Source: Ophiura sarsii
Taxonomy: Eukaryota; Echinodermata; Ophiuroidea; Amphilepidida; Ophiuridae
Direction: 5' to 3'
Length of the DNA stretch: 64,000 nt
Assembly: GCA_035610835.1 (NCBI GenBank)
Contig: CM069458.1
Location: forward strand, 29,537,449-29,601,448
Position 1 is the first letter of the stretch; each line of letters opens with the position of its first letter. Both the position numbers and the translations under genes were made by a program. Of the stretch, positions 46,741 through 60,530 are shown piece after piece. The notes under the pieces were generated by a model that did no database searches, had not been told where the DNA came from, and saw nothing but the letters and a program-made list of their open reading frames with translations.

Positions 46741-47010
46741 AATAAAGCAGGGTGAAGATAAGATGTAGTAGTATTATATATTTCAGTTTAGAACGATGCA
46801 TTAATTCGTTTACTTTTATTATAAGCAAAGTAAATGAATAAGATAAATATTTAGGTATAGCAAACATATGCTTGGAAATAAAGCAGGTTGAAGATAAGGC
46901 GTGGTGGTATTATATATTCAAGTTTAGAACGATGCATTAATTCGGTTTTTTTTTATTATAAACAAAATAAATGAATAAGATAAATATTTAGGTATAGCAT
47001 ACATGCTTGG
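46741..47010 (+). repeat. Tandem duplication, unit about 135 bp
   Basis: Units 46741-46875 and 46876-47010 both run aataaagcagg to gcttgg, with shared gaacgatgcattaattcg and gataaatatttaggtatagc. Confidence 0.9.
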
Positions 47011-49867
47011 AAGAAGATCCGTTTATATTTATATACAAAAGGGACATTTATGTTGAGAAATATATAATTTAAAATTTCGCGATAAAATATCGTAAAATAA
47101 TCATCTCAAGGAGACACGTCTTTGATCTATATTGGAATTTCAGATAAGCACTATTAAACAAAATAGTACTATTTTAACAAGGCATCGCAAAAGGTGCATA
47201 CACTAACTAATCCCAACCTTGGCGAATGGCCTTCAGCGCCAGTAACATCAATTAGATTTGAGTCCATTAAGAACCAATATGAGGCGTAAGCTTTAGGGTG
47301 TGTTTATTTATGCAAAAGGCAATCTATTCTACGAGGTTCTTTCAACCTTGCTTTTGTTCATAGTCGGTTCTGTAAAAACAGGAACTGCTGAAGGTACTGT
47401 TCGTTAAAGCATACCTTTGCTGGGTTAATCTCCATTAGTGCTCCGTGTATTAAGCTACCTGAAGTCGAGGAGTTTCTTATGCATACTCTCGACAAATACT
47501 CGGGGCAAACAGCGAGCGCTATGCCTTCTGGTTTATTGACTGTATTTACAGAGTCCTCAATCTATTTCATAAGGTTTGAGAGTCCGATGCAATTTAGTAT
47601 TGGAGCAAAACGAAAGGTCTCCTTCTAATTCCTCGTCGATATTTAATCATAGTCTCATTTAGATTTGGTGAATATTTTTATATTTTAATATTCAAAGGAA
47701 TACCGTTCTATTCATTAAACCATGCATTATATGGTAGAAAAATAATTATCTAATGTATATTGACCATTATAATTGAACACAGAGCTATAATGTTCAATTG
47801 AACGAATTTAAACTGCACATCCCGAAATGGTGATTATTTGAAATTCGCGCCCGGTTGTCTGTGTCGAACGTGCTGACGGGATAGCAATACCCAATGTTGT
47901 GATGTCATCGTAACTAAAACCGCCTCATCAGCAACAGGTCGCTGGACGGTATCACCCAGGAATTTAATGCATAAATCGAAAATATCAATACATGAAACAG
48001 AGATGCGGACATCTCGTTAATCTTTGTGATTGTTTTTTCTACAGCCGATTTTGTCTTTACGCGGTATTTTTTAAAACTTTCTGTGATCTGTATAATAATA
48101 ATGCTACATAACTGAGCGCTAAAGTTCCATGGCACGGATTTCCTTTAAAAACAGACATGTAAGGCTTCCCAAGAGTGTTCCTAACAGTACTTATTAGGCT
48201 AAAGGTGTTATCTTGAAATAAAGACTGGTATCAATCTGATTTCATTTATCTGGAACGCAACGTTGCTATCATAATTGGTACCAAATTGTGCACAAATGAA
48301 CCAACCAATGAGCACCAATTTTCAGCTGTCATGTATCTTAATGCAGACCCATCGGGGTTTTATTTTTTTCAATAAATGGCCGTATGCTATTAACTTTATT
48401 TAACCATATTATTCATATCGTGGTAGCCTTACGATGCGATTTCGGAATGCTTATCGCTTGCGAATAATATTGATATTTCGAACCCTTATTTTTCAACCAA
48501 AACTCAATCGTATGTTCTCTTAAGGATGGGTTACATAAGCTGTCGTATAAATAATCCAAATTCATACGTTCTCTAATACCGTCTCGGTCAGACATCAATG
48601 CACCGTAACACTTGACATTATAAAGGTATTCATGCATACGGTTTATTACCTATATCACGTCATACATGAGGCCGCCGGAGCTAGTAAAATTTCATTACGC
48701 GATACCGTTGATTTACATCGACACTCGCGCTTGTCGGATAGACATCGGTTTAAGTTTCCTAGGATAATAGCTAATGCAGATTTTTTATGAACCACTGACC
48801 CCAAATTATACAAAATCAACGTATATATGTTGAGGGATTGTCCAGAGGTGGTTTGATCGACGCTATAGTGTTGACGACTCGCTCTTGGGTATTTTACCCT
48901 ACAAAAAAAGTTCTGTGGAGAATTGAAAAGCGAGCCAAGCGCATGATATAATGCAAGAGCTGTCAAAATCGAGGTGTTGTTTTGTCGTCACAGGCGAGGT
49001 GTTAAGACACCTGAGTGGCATCTCTCTATGTCTATACCTCATACCTGCCAAGACCACTGAGATTAAAGCATTTTGAACTATACATTTTGAAATGGTTGAT
49101 ACTTGATGACGTAATATATATTTTTCAGCCCCTCGATGGTTTAAGATGACGTATGAAGTACAGCTAGCTAGCGCTGCAGAAACTATGAATATCAGAATAT
49201 TAGAAGTAAAGCCCGTTGTACTGCTATATAGCAGTATGGGGTTGTTGCACTCTGCACCATATGGGTGGATAACATGATTATTGTGAAAAAATAGAAGATT
49301 TTTATTCAATATGAAAAAAAATGTTCTTCCGTTCAGATATGCGTAACCTATCGGTAAGATCTGAGAGTCATTATGTGCAAGGGTGTGCGCGCATTAATGT
49401 TTAGTGACCTTCAAATCTGTGAATGTACTTATATTAGTCATAGCATTCAACATGTGGTGCATCTATACTGTGTACGTTACATGGTCCACAATGTATGATG
49501 AGGCTGATTCACTGTTCTAGGCTTTTTTCCCCTTCAACTGCTGCCGAAATTCAGAACATTAGTAAACATTGCTTTTTATCGATCGCATATCAAAAATATA
49601 CAAAGGAATTAGATTGCATTCGTGGAAAATTAACATTATAAAAACCTTGAAAATTCAGCCGCTGCTAGAATGCATTTATTATTTGAGTGCAATAAAAGAC
49701 AATTTTTATCATTCTACATGATAAAGCGTATGATAATGAGCATCGCATGCTCAATAAATCGGGTATTATTGTCTTGATTATAAATTTGGAAAAGTTGATT
49801 CTGTAAAACAGTCGGTTGCAGATGTACTCAATATTTCATGGATATGACGACAACTATACCAATGCAT
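47011..49867. other. No gene recognised
   Basis: Minus frames of 103 and 136 codons (48655-48966, 48899-49309) lack domains and show no codon bias. No element ends were recognised. Confidence 0.5.
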
Positions 49868-50590
49868 GCACTAGAGAGATAGAGATTTCAGGGCGAAACT
49901 GAATTCAGGAAGCGTGACGTTTGGAGGCTCGCGATGGGTATCTCTATCGAGATAAGACGACTAGAAGTTTAAATGCAACAATTGACATTTCACTGACTAA
50001 ATCTTTGTTTGAAAAATATACAGTTTTGACAAATGTAATATGGTTCTAGTAAATTTATTTCGGAAGACGACATTTTCAACCCACTATTTCAGTCGTACAA
50101 TTTGCACGCGCCATATTATCAGTACAGTGCACACAGCAGAATAGAGATTAAGATATTTCAGGGCGAAACTTGATTCCGAAGGCGTGAGGTGTGGGGCCTC
50201 AAAATGGGTATTTCATCATTGGTAAGACGGCTAGAAATTTAATGCAACAATTTATATTTTACCACAATAAAATCATTAGATAGTCTGAATGCTTTGTTTA
50301 ACTGAATACCCGTCGTATATGCCTATTATTTCTATGAAAGATTCCTAGTTTTCTTTGTGGTTAAAATAACATTTACTGAGCAGACGATCATTACTTCAAA
50401 CACATTTTACCAGACTATATTATGCGCGCGTCATATTATCGGTACATGCAGCCACAGAACAGGGATATATAGATATACGGTAGAAACCTTATTTTGGAAG
50501 CTTGACATTTGGGGCTCGAGAGGGGGTTCGCCATCTCTATAATAGATAAGACGACTACAAGCTTTGAAATACAACAATTGAACATCAATA
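49868..50590 (+). repeat. Three diverged direct repeats
   Basis: Copies at about 49868-50000, 50134-50260 and 50456-50590 share the order atagaga-ttcagggcgaaac, gaagcgtgac-tttgg, gggtatctctat, aagacgactagaa and aatgcaacaattgacat. Each is preceded by a related cagtaca-gcacacagcaga-like stretch. Old and non-coding. Confidence 0.65.
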
Positions 50591-51300
50591 ATAGCTTCCT
50601 TATCATCTGATATTCATAATTTCTTCTCATAATTAATAATTTGTTTGGTACACCGTAATGGATATTTATAATTACATTGATATCACTATAACACACAAAA
50701 TACAATAAAATACATGATAGCAGAGCGACAATATACAAGTATTAAAAAACCAAAACACTTTGCGGGGATTTTATTTTGCAACACGTGTTACAAAATAAAT
50801 CACAAGAACTTATTACGCAATACAGTATAAACTCGACTTGTGATTGTATGATTTCTGATCACACGTGACTGGTCGGGTAGGTCTATAGCTAGGTATAAAA
50901 TGCAAATGCGAAGCACTTAATAGCTTCTGTTGGATAATTATAATAAATGGATAAAATGACGCTTATTAAAGTATATGTATGAATAATTCCATTAGGTCGT
51001 TTCCTCTTAACTAAGTGGTCGTAAATACGCTATGGGTATGTTTACTGGTTATACCTCAGTACTGTAATTGACATCAGTGACATTACTGAAAAACGATAGA
51101 TTATTTAACTTGTCTTTTTTCAGATGGAAAGAAAGCCCGGTTTTATTACATGAGATGTATTTACAATGTTTGCTTCAGAACTATGCTATTCCTTATTTTT
51201 TTCTAATAAAGAGTTTATACTAACAATTATTGCTCTCAAAAAATGAAAAATGGTTTTGAGGTGTGTTTTCTTCTATTCCCAACTGTCATGTGTTATCCAT
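50591..51300. other. No gene recognised
   Basis: AT-rich, nothing supported. Confidence 0.5.
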
Positions 51301-51440
51301 CAATCGATCACCTTCAATCTTGTGTTCACAAATCAATCGATTACTTCACTCGATCACGTACAATCTTGTGTTCATAAATCAATCGATTACTTACCATGCT
51401 TATGAGTTATCCAATCAATCGATCTTCTTCCGTCACATGT
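51301..51440 (+). repeat. Short tandem repeat, period about 52 bp
   Basis: caatcttgtgttcacaaatc with aatcgattactt occurs twice (about 51316 and 51361), and a third partial aatcaatcgatc lies near 51413. Confidence 0.8.
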
Positions 51441-53813
51441 CATTCGTCAAACAATAATGTCAGTGCCCGCGTCGATAATCTAACAAAATATTAGTCAGCT
51501 CTTCTATTAGAACCAAGACTTTGTTATGAGGCATTGGAAAAGATAAACTATTCGATCGCCTATTTTGACTCAGGGCATTCGTAAATCGATACAATTCGTA
51601 TATTGGGTATGAATTCATAGGCGTAACTATAGGGGGCCGGAGAGGAGAGGTTGATGACACCCCCTCCCAAATACTCCCGGTTAATACTAGGCTTGTATAT
51701 TGGGACAAATGTGCAATAGGTTTTCTCATGTTCACTCAATAACACCGATAGATTATGCAGAAACCGATATAATACATGTAAACCCCGAGGAAGGTGTTTC
51801 AGTATAATCTGCCGTTGTCTTTGCCTCCTGTGTGTAAATGTATATATGCCGGGCCCCGTGTGTTTGAAACACAGGTTATCCCCCTCCCGCAGCACAATGC
51901 ATCTCTACCGAAATAATTGTATTTTGTTTTCACCATACCTCTCCGTCGAGTATCATCTGCAACTCTGCATGTAATTCTAAAGGCTTAGTATTGTATGTCG
52001 CAAGAATATAACTTCCTCTCTTCTATGGAAGTTTCCTACTCGGGGGTAGAATTTGCGGTTATTTCTAAACGTGAATGTGCCTGTTGTGTCGTTTAAACAT
52101 GGGTCAATCAGCCAATTTGATATAAAAAAAACCAGAAGATGCAATTCCCAATTTGCGAAGAAAAAACAACTAAGTCATTTAACGTGTCGTATAAAATCTA
52201 GATATAGATCATGATTTACATCCCCGTCAACTGTATTGCGGTACCACCCCCAGGGTTTTCACCGGGGGAAATATGGCGGGCTTTGCTAATGCATTACGTA
52301 GACGATCATTTCCGCCAGCTTTTCGATCACTTTTGAGTTGCTTTTGTCCTACCCGTCATTACTTGAATCTACAACAATATATGAGTGCAGGTTGACATCG
52401 GCTCTTTAAATAAAAACACACAAAAAACAACCAATACAACACACAATACAATACAATGTTTCTTAATAATAAAAAAATATTTCAATGTTAACTCCTTGGA
52501 TTTGTGTATAAAGGTTTTTCTGAAACAAACTCTTGTACATCGTATGTTAAGAGTACGTTCCCGCGTTTCTGCAGAGTTCCAGCACGCACTCATGAATATT
52601 CATGAGGGTTATTCGATGAATAATTAATCTAACACTTTGACAGACCATCTTTCACCTCACCATCTCCATCCTCTTCCTTTACAAGGATCACTTTAATTAA
52701 AATGTTAGAATTTGATGGTTTTTATATTATCTCGTTACATCAAGGTAAAATCTCACACTATTTGTGTTGTGATCAAGCAAAATGAGTCGGAACTCGCAAA
52801 TATTGATTTTTAAGAAATAGCCAAATAAAGAAGACAATTTTCTTTTGTTTCGTATTGTTTTTTCTGAAATTGCTCAAATCATAATGACCAATTTGAATGG
52901 GGTTTTCTACAAAATTGTAGCTTTTCAAATGATGCATGCAATTAAGTAGAAAATATACAAATTAAATTTGAGCAGCTTCAGACCACATTTGTGTTGTCAG
53001 TTAAATGATACCATCATATTAACCTTCAATGATTTACACAAGCACAAAATCATTAGGAAATGAATGCGCTACGTTCCAGACCTAGTTTGTAATAAATGAA
53101 ATTGATCATTACAATTCAATTCATCTGCAAATTCAAATATGATGACGTTATTGTAATTTTACTACGGGTTCAATTACTCGGCAAATAAAATACAATGTGA
53201 CAATGACGCCAATATCATACGTGTGTGTCGCCATTGGGCCACTAGTCTGTTGCTGTTAAAACAGCAACATACTATTGCTTGCTTCGTTCGACCTTTCGTC
53301 CATGTTCAATTTGATAAATTGATTTAGATATATATATACTCCGACAATTTAGGACGAAACTCACAACTGTTCTTTGGGCGAACGGACATTTTAAACACCC
53401 TTTGAATTTTACTAAAAAAAAGGATAATTATATTTTGAAATGATCAATTTTTGGCCAGAAATGTATTACATAGATAGAGTTTGTTTCTTCGTCAAAATGC
53501 TTGTCTATGGTGTTTCAAGATTCAAAATATCGATTTGAAGTTAATTTCTTATCAACTGGAAATAAAATAAGAAGTATTTGCATGTGTTGACGCGAAATCC
53601 TGTTGTAGTCTACCTAATTAATAGTGTGTTAAATTCCGACTTGATTCTGAAATCTCCCTATCTTATCTCCATCTCAAAATGTACCGATGGCTTATAAATT
53701 ATCAAACGCCACGTACATAGTCTATTGTATTTATCTACAGTATATTAGAATAATACGTTCAGTGTCTAGTGGATAATTAAACTGATACTGGTATTCATCA
53801 CGATACCAGCTTA
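51441..53813. other. No gene recognised
   Basis: AT-rich. Minus frame 51560-51895 has no domain. A small hairpin, cccccagggttttcaccggg, lies near 52248. Confidence 0.5.
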
Positions 53814-55510
53814 TTGATTAATGTTTAATGACGTAAAACAGACACGAGCGTACTGAAATGAATGCATCGCATCCAAATCCGTCATTGTTAATTTGTCTGT
53901 AATTGGCAATGTTAAGCGGCAAACGTCATCATTCTTTTTAAAAGCAATTTTCAATTTGACATACACGTGTGGTTACCCAGAGCACCATCACGATTTGAAC
54001 ATTTATCGTAAATGTCAGTTAGGCCCAGGAAAAAAAGGTTATATGGAACTGATTCCGTCCGACTTGGACATTTTCTGATTTGACTTGTTATCTTTATTAT
54101 CATTGAACACTCTGTTCGAAAATGTTTGGGAAATTATTAAAATATTTTGGTAAATTATTGAAACAATTTGAAAAAATATTGAAAAGTTATTAATTTTTGC
54201 GTTTAAATTATTGACTTGTTTTTAAAAATGTAAGCGGGGATCGTCATTATTCCTCAAAGCAGTTTACTTTTTACTTTCTAATTTGATCAATTTATGAACA
54301 TTTTCTGAACTAAATTAGTAATTTAAAATTTGATTAATGTTTAATGACGTAAAACAGACACGAGCGTACTGAAATGAATGCATCTCATCCAAATCCGTCA
54401 TTGTTAATTTGTCTGTAATTGGCAATGTTAAGCGGCAAACGTCATCATTCTTTTTAAAAACAATTTTCAATTTGACATACACGTGTGGTTTAACCAGAGC
54501 ACCATCACGATTTAATAATTTATCGTAAATGTCAGTTAGGCCCAGTAATGTTCTATGGAACTGGGCCCGTCCGACTTGGACATTTTCTGATTTGACTTGT
54601 TATCTTTATTATCATTGAACAATCTGTTCGAAAATGTTTGGGAAATTATTAAAATATTTTGGTAAATTATTGAAACAATTTGAAAAAATATTGAAAAGTT
54701 ATTAATTTTTGTGTTTAAATTATTGACTTGTTTTTAAAAATGTAAGCGGGGATCGTCATTATTCCTCAAAGCAGTTTACTTTTTAATTTCTAATTTGATC
54801 AATTTATGAACATTTTCTGAACTAAATTAGTAATTTAAAATTTGATTAATGTTTAATGACGTAAAACAGACACGAGCGTACTGAAATGAATGCATCTCAT
54901 CCAAATCCGTCATTGTTAATTTGTCTGTAATTGGCAATGTTAAGCGGCAAACGTCATCATTCTTTTTAAAAACAATTTTCAATTTGACATACACGTGTGG
55001 TTACCCAGAGCACCATCACGATTTGATAATTTATCGTAAATGTCAGTTAGGCCCAGTAATGTTCTATGGAACTGAGCCCGTCCGACTTGGACATTTTCTG
55101 ATTCGACTGTTTATCTTTATTATCTTTGAACATTGTTCGAAAATGTTTGGAAAATTATTAAGATATTTTGGAAAATTATTGAAACAATTTGAAAAAATAT
55201 TGAAAAGTTATTGATTTTTGTGTGAAAATGTTTGACTTTTTTTTGAAAAATGTAAGCGGTGATCGTCATTATTCCTCAAAGCAGTTTACTATTTGAGATA
55301 CACGTTCCGTTACAAATTCCTAATTTGATCAATTTATTAACATTTTCTGAACTAAATTAGTAATTTAAAATTTGACATACACACGTGTGGTTACCCGAAG
55401 TACCAGCACGATTTGACTATTTGTCGTAAATGTCAGTTAGGTCTTGAGGAAAAAATATTATTTGGACCTGGGTCCGTCCTACCAATGAATTTTCAGATTT
55501 GAAATTCAGT
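53814..55510 (+). repeat. Tandem array of a 512-516-bp unit (3 full units and 1 partial)
   Basis: Units 53814-54329, 54330-54841 and 54842-about 55371 start ttgattaatgtttaatgacg and match closely. A truncated fourth unit (about 55372-55510) resumes from the internal tttgacatacac block. Similar frames in units 1 and 3 (53893-54078 and 54921-55214) come from the repetition; unit 2 breaks the frame, so they are not genes. Each unit contains a ggaaattattaaaatatttt-like near-repeat series. Confidence 0.92.
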
Positions 55511-56359
55511 TTTTTTTCCCGAAATTTGACGCTACCTTTTGTCATTCCATGGACAATCTTGAACAAAACGTGTTAGAGCTTGTGTAGATTGTGTCAAAGT
55601 TATGTCCAGTATTGTCGGAATGCTCATGTGTCTGTCATCTGATGCTGGAAAAGCACTAAAAATGTATGATTATGAAATTTAAAAGAAAAAAGAATCGTAT
55701 TCGACAACGTTAAGTCATTTTACAGTCTCAGTTTTAAGCCAATTCCTCTATCTCCTAGCAACCACCCGCCCATGGAATCTTGTTTATTCAGAAAACATGC
55801 ACGATCCTGATTCCATATAAACCCATAAAATTGATCAGGCGAACCCTTTTAGATCAAAAAAATAACGTTGATTTCACAGAATTCACACAGCACGCTAGAC
55901 GCTGTATTCAAGGGGAAAATGTGATTACTTTTGTAGAAAATCGATGAATATTGTATGACTTAAATCACGTGAAAGCCATTGCCTCTTGTTAGCATCACAT
56001 GACGTGTGGATAATAAATGTTAAATGGTCGCCATGTTCATTTTGTCAATGTTTTAAGATTTTGTTTGTTAACAATGGCTGCCTTCGTTTGAGCTGTTTAT
56101 CCCTTGACCGGGAACATCAAATTCATACTTCATATGCCTATTCTATATTGGGATGGATACAGTAAGAATTCCAGTAACTATGATAGTTCCACTCAGAATC
56201 CATTTTTTTCTCTCGATGTATTCCCTCCGCGTGTATTTATGCAAAGTAAGTGGGCGGTAACGGGTGCGCATCTAACCAATTACGCACCTGGATACAGTCG
56301 TCAAGAACTAGTGGGGTCTCAACTCAACACTGACCGTAACAGACGCTGCTATGTATATG
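55511..56359. other. No gene recognised
   Basis: Frame 56104-56424 runs into the MITE at 56360 and has no domain. Confidence 0.5.
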
Positions 56360-56632
56360 TGAAGAGCTGTTTTGCAAAAGGGCCTACATCCACTTCTGCA
56401 TTTTTACTCATTTTGCATTATTGAATGGATGGCTATTCATTATGTGGAATTTGGCCTGTATTGGTTGGTGCCTCAATTGGCCTGCATGGATGCACTAATC
56501 CAAGTCATGGTAATGAACACAGCAATACAATAATTTGATTAATTCCATGGACCTGTCAATACAAATTCACTAATGCAAAATGAGTAACATGTCGGGGTGG
56601 TCTGGTGGCCCTTTTGCAACAAAGCTCTTCAT
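56360..56632 (+). mobile_element. MITE, copy B (gttttgcaaaagggcc family)
   Basis: Inverted ends gaagagctgttttgcaaaag / cttttgcaacaaagctcttc. The interior matches 16101-16305 (ctacatccacttct, ggtgcctcaattggc, gcaaaatgagtaacatgt) and carries an extra segment of about 65 bp. Confidence 0.85.
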
Positions 56633-59600
56633 GTACGCTAACTGGCGAACGATTCCTACTACAACTATAATCCTATGAATATTTTATGCTTGGAAAAAAA
56701 CCTATTGTTTTTCGTCCGTTGTGAGTAAGCAATAGATCCATACATTATCTTTTCCTGAATTCAAACTAGCCAAATGACAGGATGCTTTCAAACGCAAGTA
56801 AAAACATATATCGTTCGTAAAATTATAGTTCTATACGAAGTGGTTTAGTTTATTTATTTAGCCAAGCGATGCTCTCGATAATTATTGATGCTGATTTATT
56901 TACATTTATGTCTCCCGTGCGTGTTTTTAGTCAAATTATAAAATCTGAATTTTTAATTATTAACAGGATCATTTTAAAAGAGCTTAAAAGATATATGATA
57001 TCGTTAAGCAAAGTCTATCAAAATGGGCCGAAATATACATAACTTACATCAAGGTAACTGTATTTACACAATATTGAAAGCTGTTACTATAGTAGATTCA
57101 TAAACTCTGGCGCATCGGTATCGATTTTGGACCTCGTCCATTGGGCGTTAGAGGAACCCATTTTGACCAATGATGAAACAGCGGTACTTTTATAGATGTT
57201 ATTATCATGATTATTTGCGCTCCATAATCAAATGCTATTCATGATAGGGTGGCTTTATGAATAGGGCTGATCATATAGCTTTACAATTACGACAACCAAA
57301 AACTTAATCCAGCAGCTTCAAATGTGTTATAAATCCCTTTGGAAGCGGTTACCACAATAAAAACAAATCGACCATCGTCGACCGTATACAGGTTTCGAAA
57401 GAAAAATAGTATATATGTCATTTTACCTATTCATAATTAGTGGATACTTTTTTTTATTATTTTCCGTTTTTATTATGCACGTGGAATAAAGGAAACATTA
57501 AAATGAAAATAACAGTTCTACGTATTTATTTGCGAGAAAAAAACCGGAAAATAATTCAATAATCATTTTTTTTATATATACCTACATGTAGGTACAAAAC
57601 CATTTGTCCTAATTAAATGGAAAACAGTTATGGCCGTGTGTCTTGAACTCGCCACCCTTACCGTTGCATGTCCAGATTTTTACATTTTACAACATCTGAG
57701 ATTCGAATTAGCATATCGCAATAACTATTTGTTCTACCCCATAAAAAGTATATATTTTCTAAACGGTAATCTCACAAGGAATCCAAATATGCTATTAGAA
57801 TTTAAATAAGACCTGATGGTAACATGTTGTGATTAAGAATGTTCAAAAAATATCGATTTTTTTCATATTTTGATTTAAGCTCAATAATAATTTTATACCT
57901 ATCCCAATCATAATTTTACTGTGCAGATTTAAGTTCCTCGTGCAATTACCCACCAGAACATAATAGTTGTTAATGGTAAACATGTTGAAATATACTATAT
58001 CGAGAAGTAAATGAGCACAAACGTTTAAATTTCATATTTATTAGAGTTTACAAGTATATATTTTTTTGGTATGCACCCTATCCTGATTTAAACGGCATTT
58101 TAGGATTCCCCTATTTGAGAGCTTTCCAAAAATGTATAATTTTGCTATCATCGGTTAAAGATTTCTTTTGTTATAGTCATGTATGTAAAACCGATGAATT
58201 AGGGCAAGTTCACTGTGTAGCGAATAGGGAAAAAGCCAAGGACAACGCAATCGATTCATGATTACAATTGTTGCACAATAGTTGTCACATTTGTTGAAAC
58301 AGAATCTTATAGAATATAAAATAATCTATAAAATGAGAGTAAAATCATGTTTGTACCATACAGGGATGAGGAGTTATAGTAAATTGAACGTAGAATTGGA
58401 AACATTTTCTATATTCCCCATAGAGATTGCACACAGCGCCGCCGCCACCGCCGCCGCCGCCACCGCCACCACCCCTGACTTTCACAACATAATCAATCAT
58501 ATCTCAGCCAAACATTTATAGAAATACCTGATTTATTAACACAATGTAGCTAGATAAATAGGCTTTCACATGACACCTCAACCATAGCTCTACCACATTT
58601 AGTTGTTGAGTTAATAGAGAGAGATGGATGATTTGTCACCAAAAATGCAACGCCACCACCCTTTTTGGGTGGTGAGTTCAAAACACATGACCTTATACCA
58701 ACCAAGATACGGATTATAAACGTTACTTTAGAGTATTTCTGGCTATGAGACCACCTGAATACCTTTATCAATTTATCTGAATAACAATACATTTCTTTAT
58801 CGTTATGCCGATAATCCAACCGCAAGTTCCCTGTCACTAGGTACATAGTGGTGACTACATCACAGTACATTTGTAGTACATGCACATGAAGACACGGTAT
58901 TAACCTTGCATATTACGATTAAATTCGAGTGCCTCCCCCTCTTTTGCTTCTGTTACCTCTTTACTGAAATGGTAAATCGCTAAAATCGGCCAATGTCTGC
59001 GAATCGACTATAGCCCCTTCTTTTAAAGAACGAATATATGGAATATCTTTATTCAAACGACATAGATATTGATCAACATGATCAGAAAGTAAATACAATC
59101 AAACTTAGTCTTGCATGACCCATGCATGACGTACCTCTGCCAACACAAGAACACTATTGGGAATCGTTACATATTTTATGAGCAGACGTGAGGGATGAAA
59201 AATGCCCGGGAAAATACCCTCTCTGCATACATGAATAGGTGAATTTAATACACAAAATAACATTCAGTCGGAAACATGAATACAAAATGAACACAAGTGT
59301 TACTAATGTTACTCGACAGAGAAAATCACATGGGTGAATTGATAATGCTACTAGACAGGTTAAAAACACGTGGATTTCATCATCGCACCTAGCCGTGAGT
59401 TGTAATTCAGTCATAATTATAAAATAATCATCGTTTCGATACCCTGCACATCACTCAGCTTCATTTAAAATGCTGACAGCAACGCAATGTTTGCAATCGA
59501 TACCGATGAAATACGTGTTGCAGTAATACATTCATGACACGAATTCTGCTAGTTTCGCTCTGAGCTTCGATAAGGGTAATATTGAGTGATGCTTTATGTG

Positions 59601-59694
59601 AAAATAATCATATTAGACATCATTAATGTGTCGGGTTAAAACATAATATCAACATTCAATGAAAGCATAGCTCCTCATTGTTGAATCGAGCACT
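56633..59694. other. No gene; small simple repeats
   Basis: A perfect 16-bp palindrome, tacctacatgtaggta, lies at about 57579-57594, and a gcc/acc triplet run at 58437-58471. Frames at 58282-58521 and 58550-58885 have no domain; the former includes an alanine/threonine run read from the triplet repeat. Confidence 0.5.
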
Positions 59695-60283
59695 GGGACA
59701 CTACACAGTCTTCAATATAAGTAGCTGACCAGGTAATAAATGTACCGTTAGCTCCAACACTATAGCTTCTACGTAAAAATATTAAATTATGTTAAGTTGT
59801 AAAGAAAATACTTCTCTTGAGATATAGTGCACGAAGATCGGTTAATAATTAAGAACGCAACATTGAAAAGGATTGAATAAAGTGCATTTTACATTCTCAC
59901 ACTTGGGTTTTGAACACGCAGGACAGTGTGACAGGTATGTGTATTGCTGCATTGATCAATTGAAGCATCCCCAATCTTACTATCTTACTATCGACCCATG
60001 AGTTGTGGCTACCAGTTAATCAATAATCTGCCTGTTGCAAGTCCGAGGCTGCGTGTAGACGAACAAAATGTTAAAATGAAACACAGACTTTGTTTTGGTC
60101 TTAGGCAAATAACTGATTTATTATTAATTCAATCTTCACGCGTAATATCTCAAATTAAAGGCGAGAAATTTCCTTACGACCTTTTGATTTAATATTTTCA
60201 CGTAGGGGCTATAGTGTTGGAGTTGAGAGCATATTTATTACTTGGTCAGTTACTTATTTTAAGGACTATAGTGCATGAACCTG
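59695..60283. mobile_element. Inverted-repeat element, arms about 90-170 bp
   Basis: 59705-59790 (agtagctgaccaggtaataa, gctccaacactatagc, tacgtaaaaatatta) pairs with 60188-60278. Weaker pairing continues inward (gagatatag-gcacgaagat with its inverted form near 60130-60150). The frame at 59998-60192 lies between the arms and has no domain. Confidence 0.75.
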
Positions 60284-60492
60284 TGATTAGTCTACAAGAA
60301 ATGTTTGATAAATCACATGGAGAAACCCGGGGCGTATATTTTACCAATAATGTTGCACATGAATCAATGAATATATTATATTGGTAGCTCGCGTTAGATC
60401 CACATTATGGAACTTGGTGTACTAACACTCCTGTCGTGTGGACCCACACCATACAAAAACCAATTTTTGTAGGTATGTTGCGATCAAGATTA

Positions 60493-60530
60493 CCCCCGTA
60501 GAACCCTGCAAATACAGGGTTCTACGGGGG
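60493..60530. repeat. Perfect hairpin, 16-bp stem and 6-base loop
   Basis: cccccgtagaaccctg (60493-60508) and cagggttctacggggg (60515-60530) are exact reverse complements. No T run follows. It stands alone in AT-rich DNA. Confidence 0.9.

Noticed and set aside
48899..49309. A 136-codon minus-strand frame
   Set aside because: Mixed hydrophobic composition with no domain; overlaps another frame on the same strand; no supporting signals.
53893..54078. Similar frames in tandem units 1 and 3
   Set aside because: Unit 2 breaks the frame; similarity comes from the DNA repeat.
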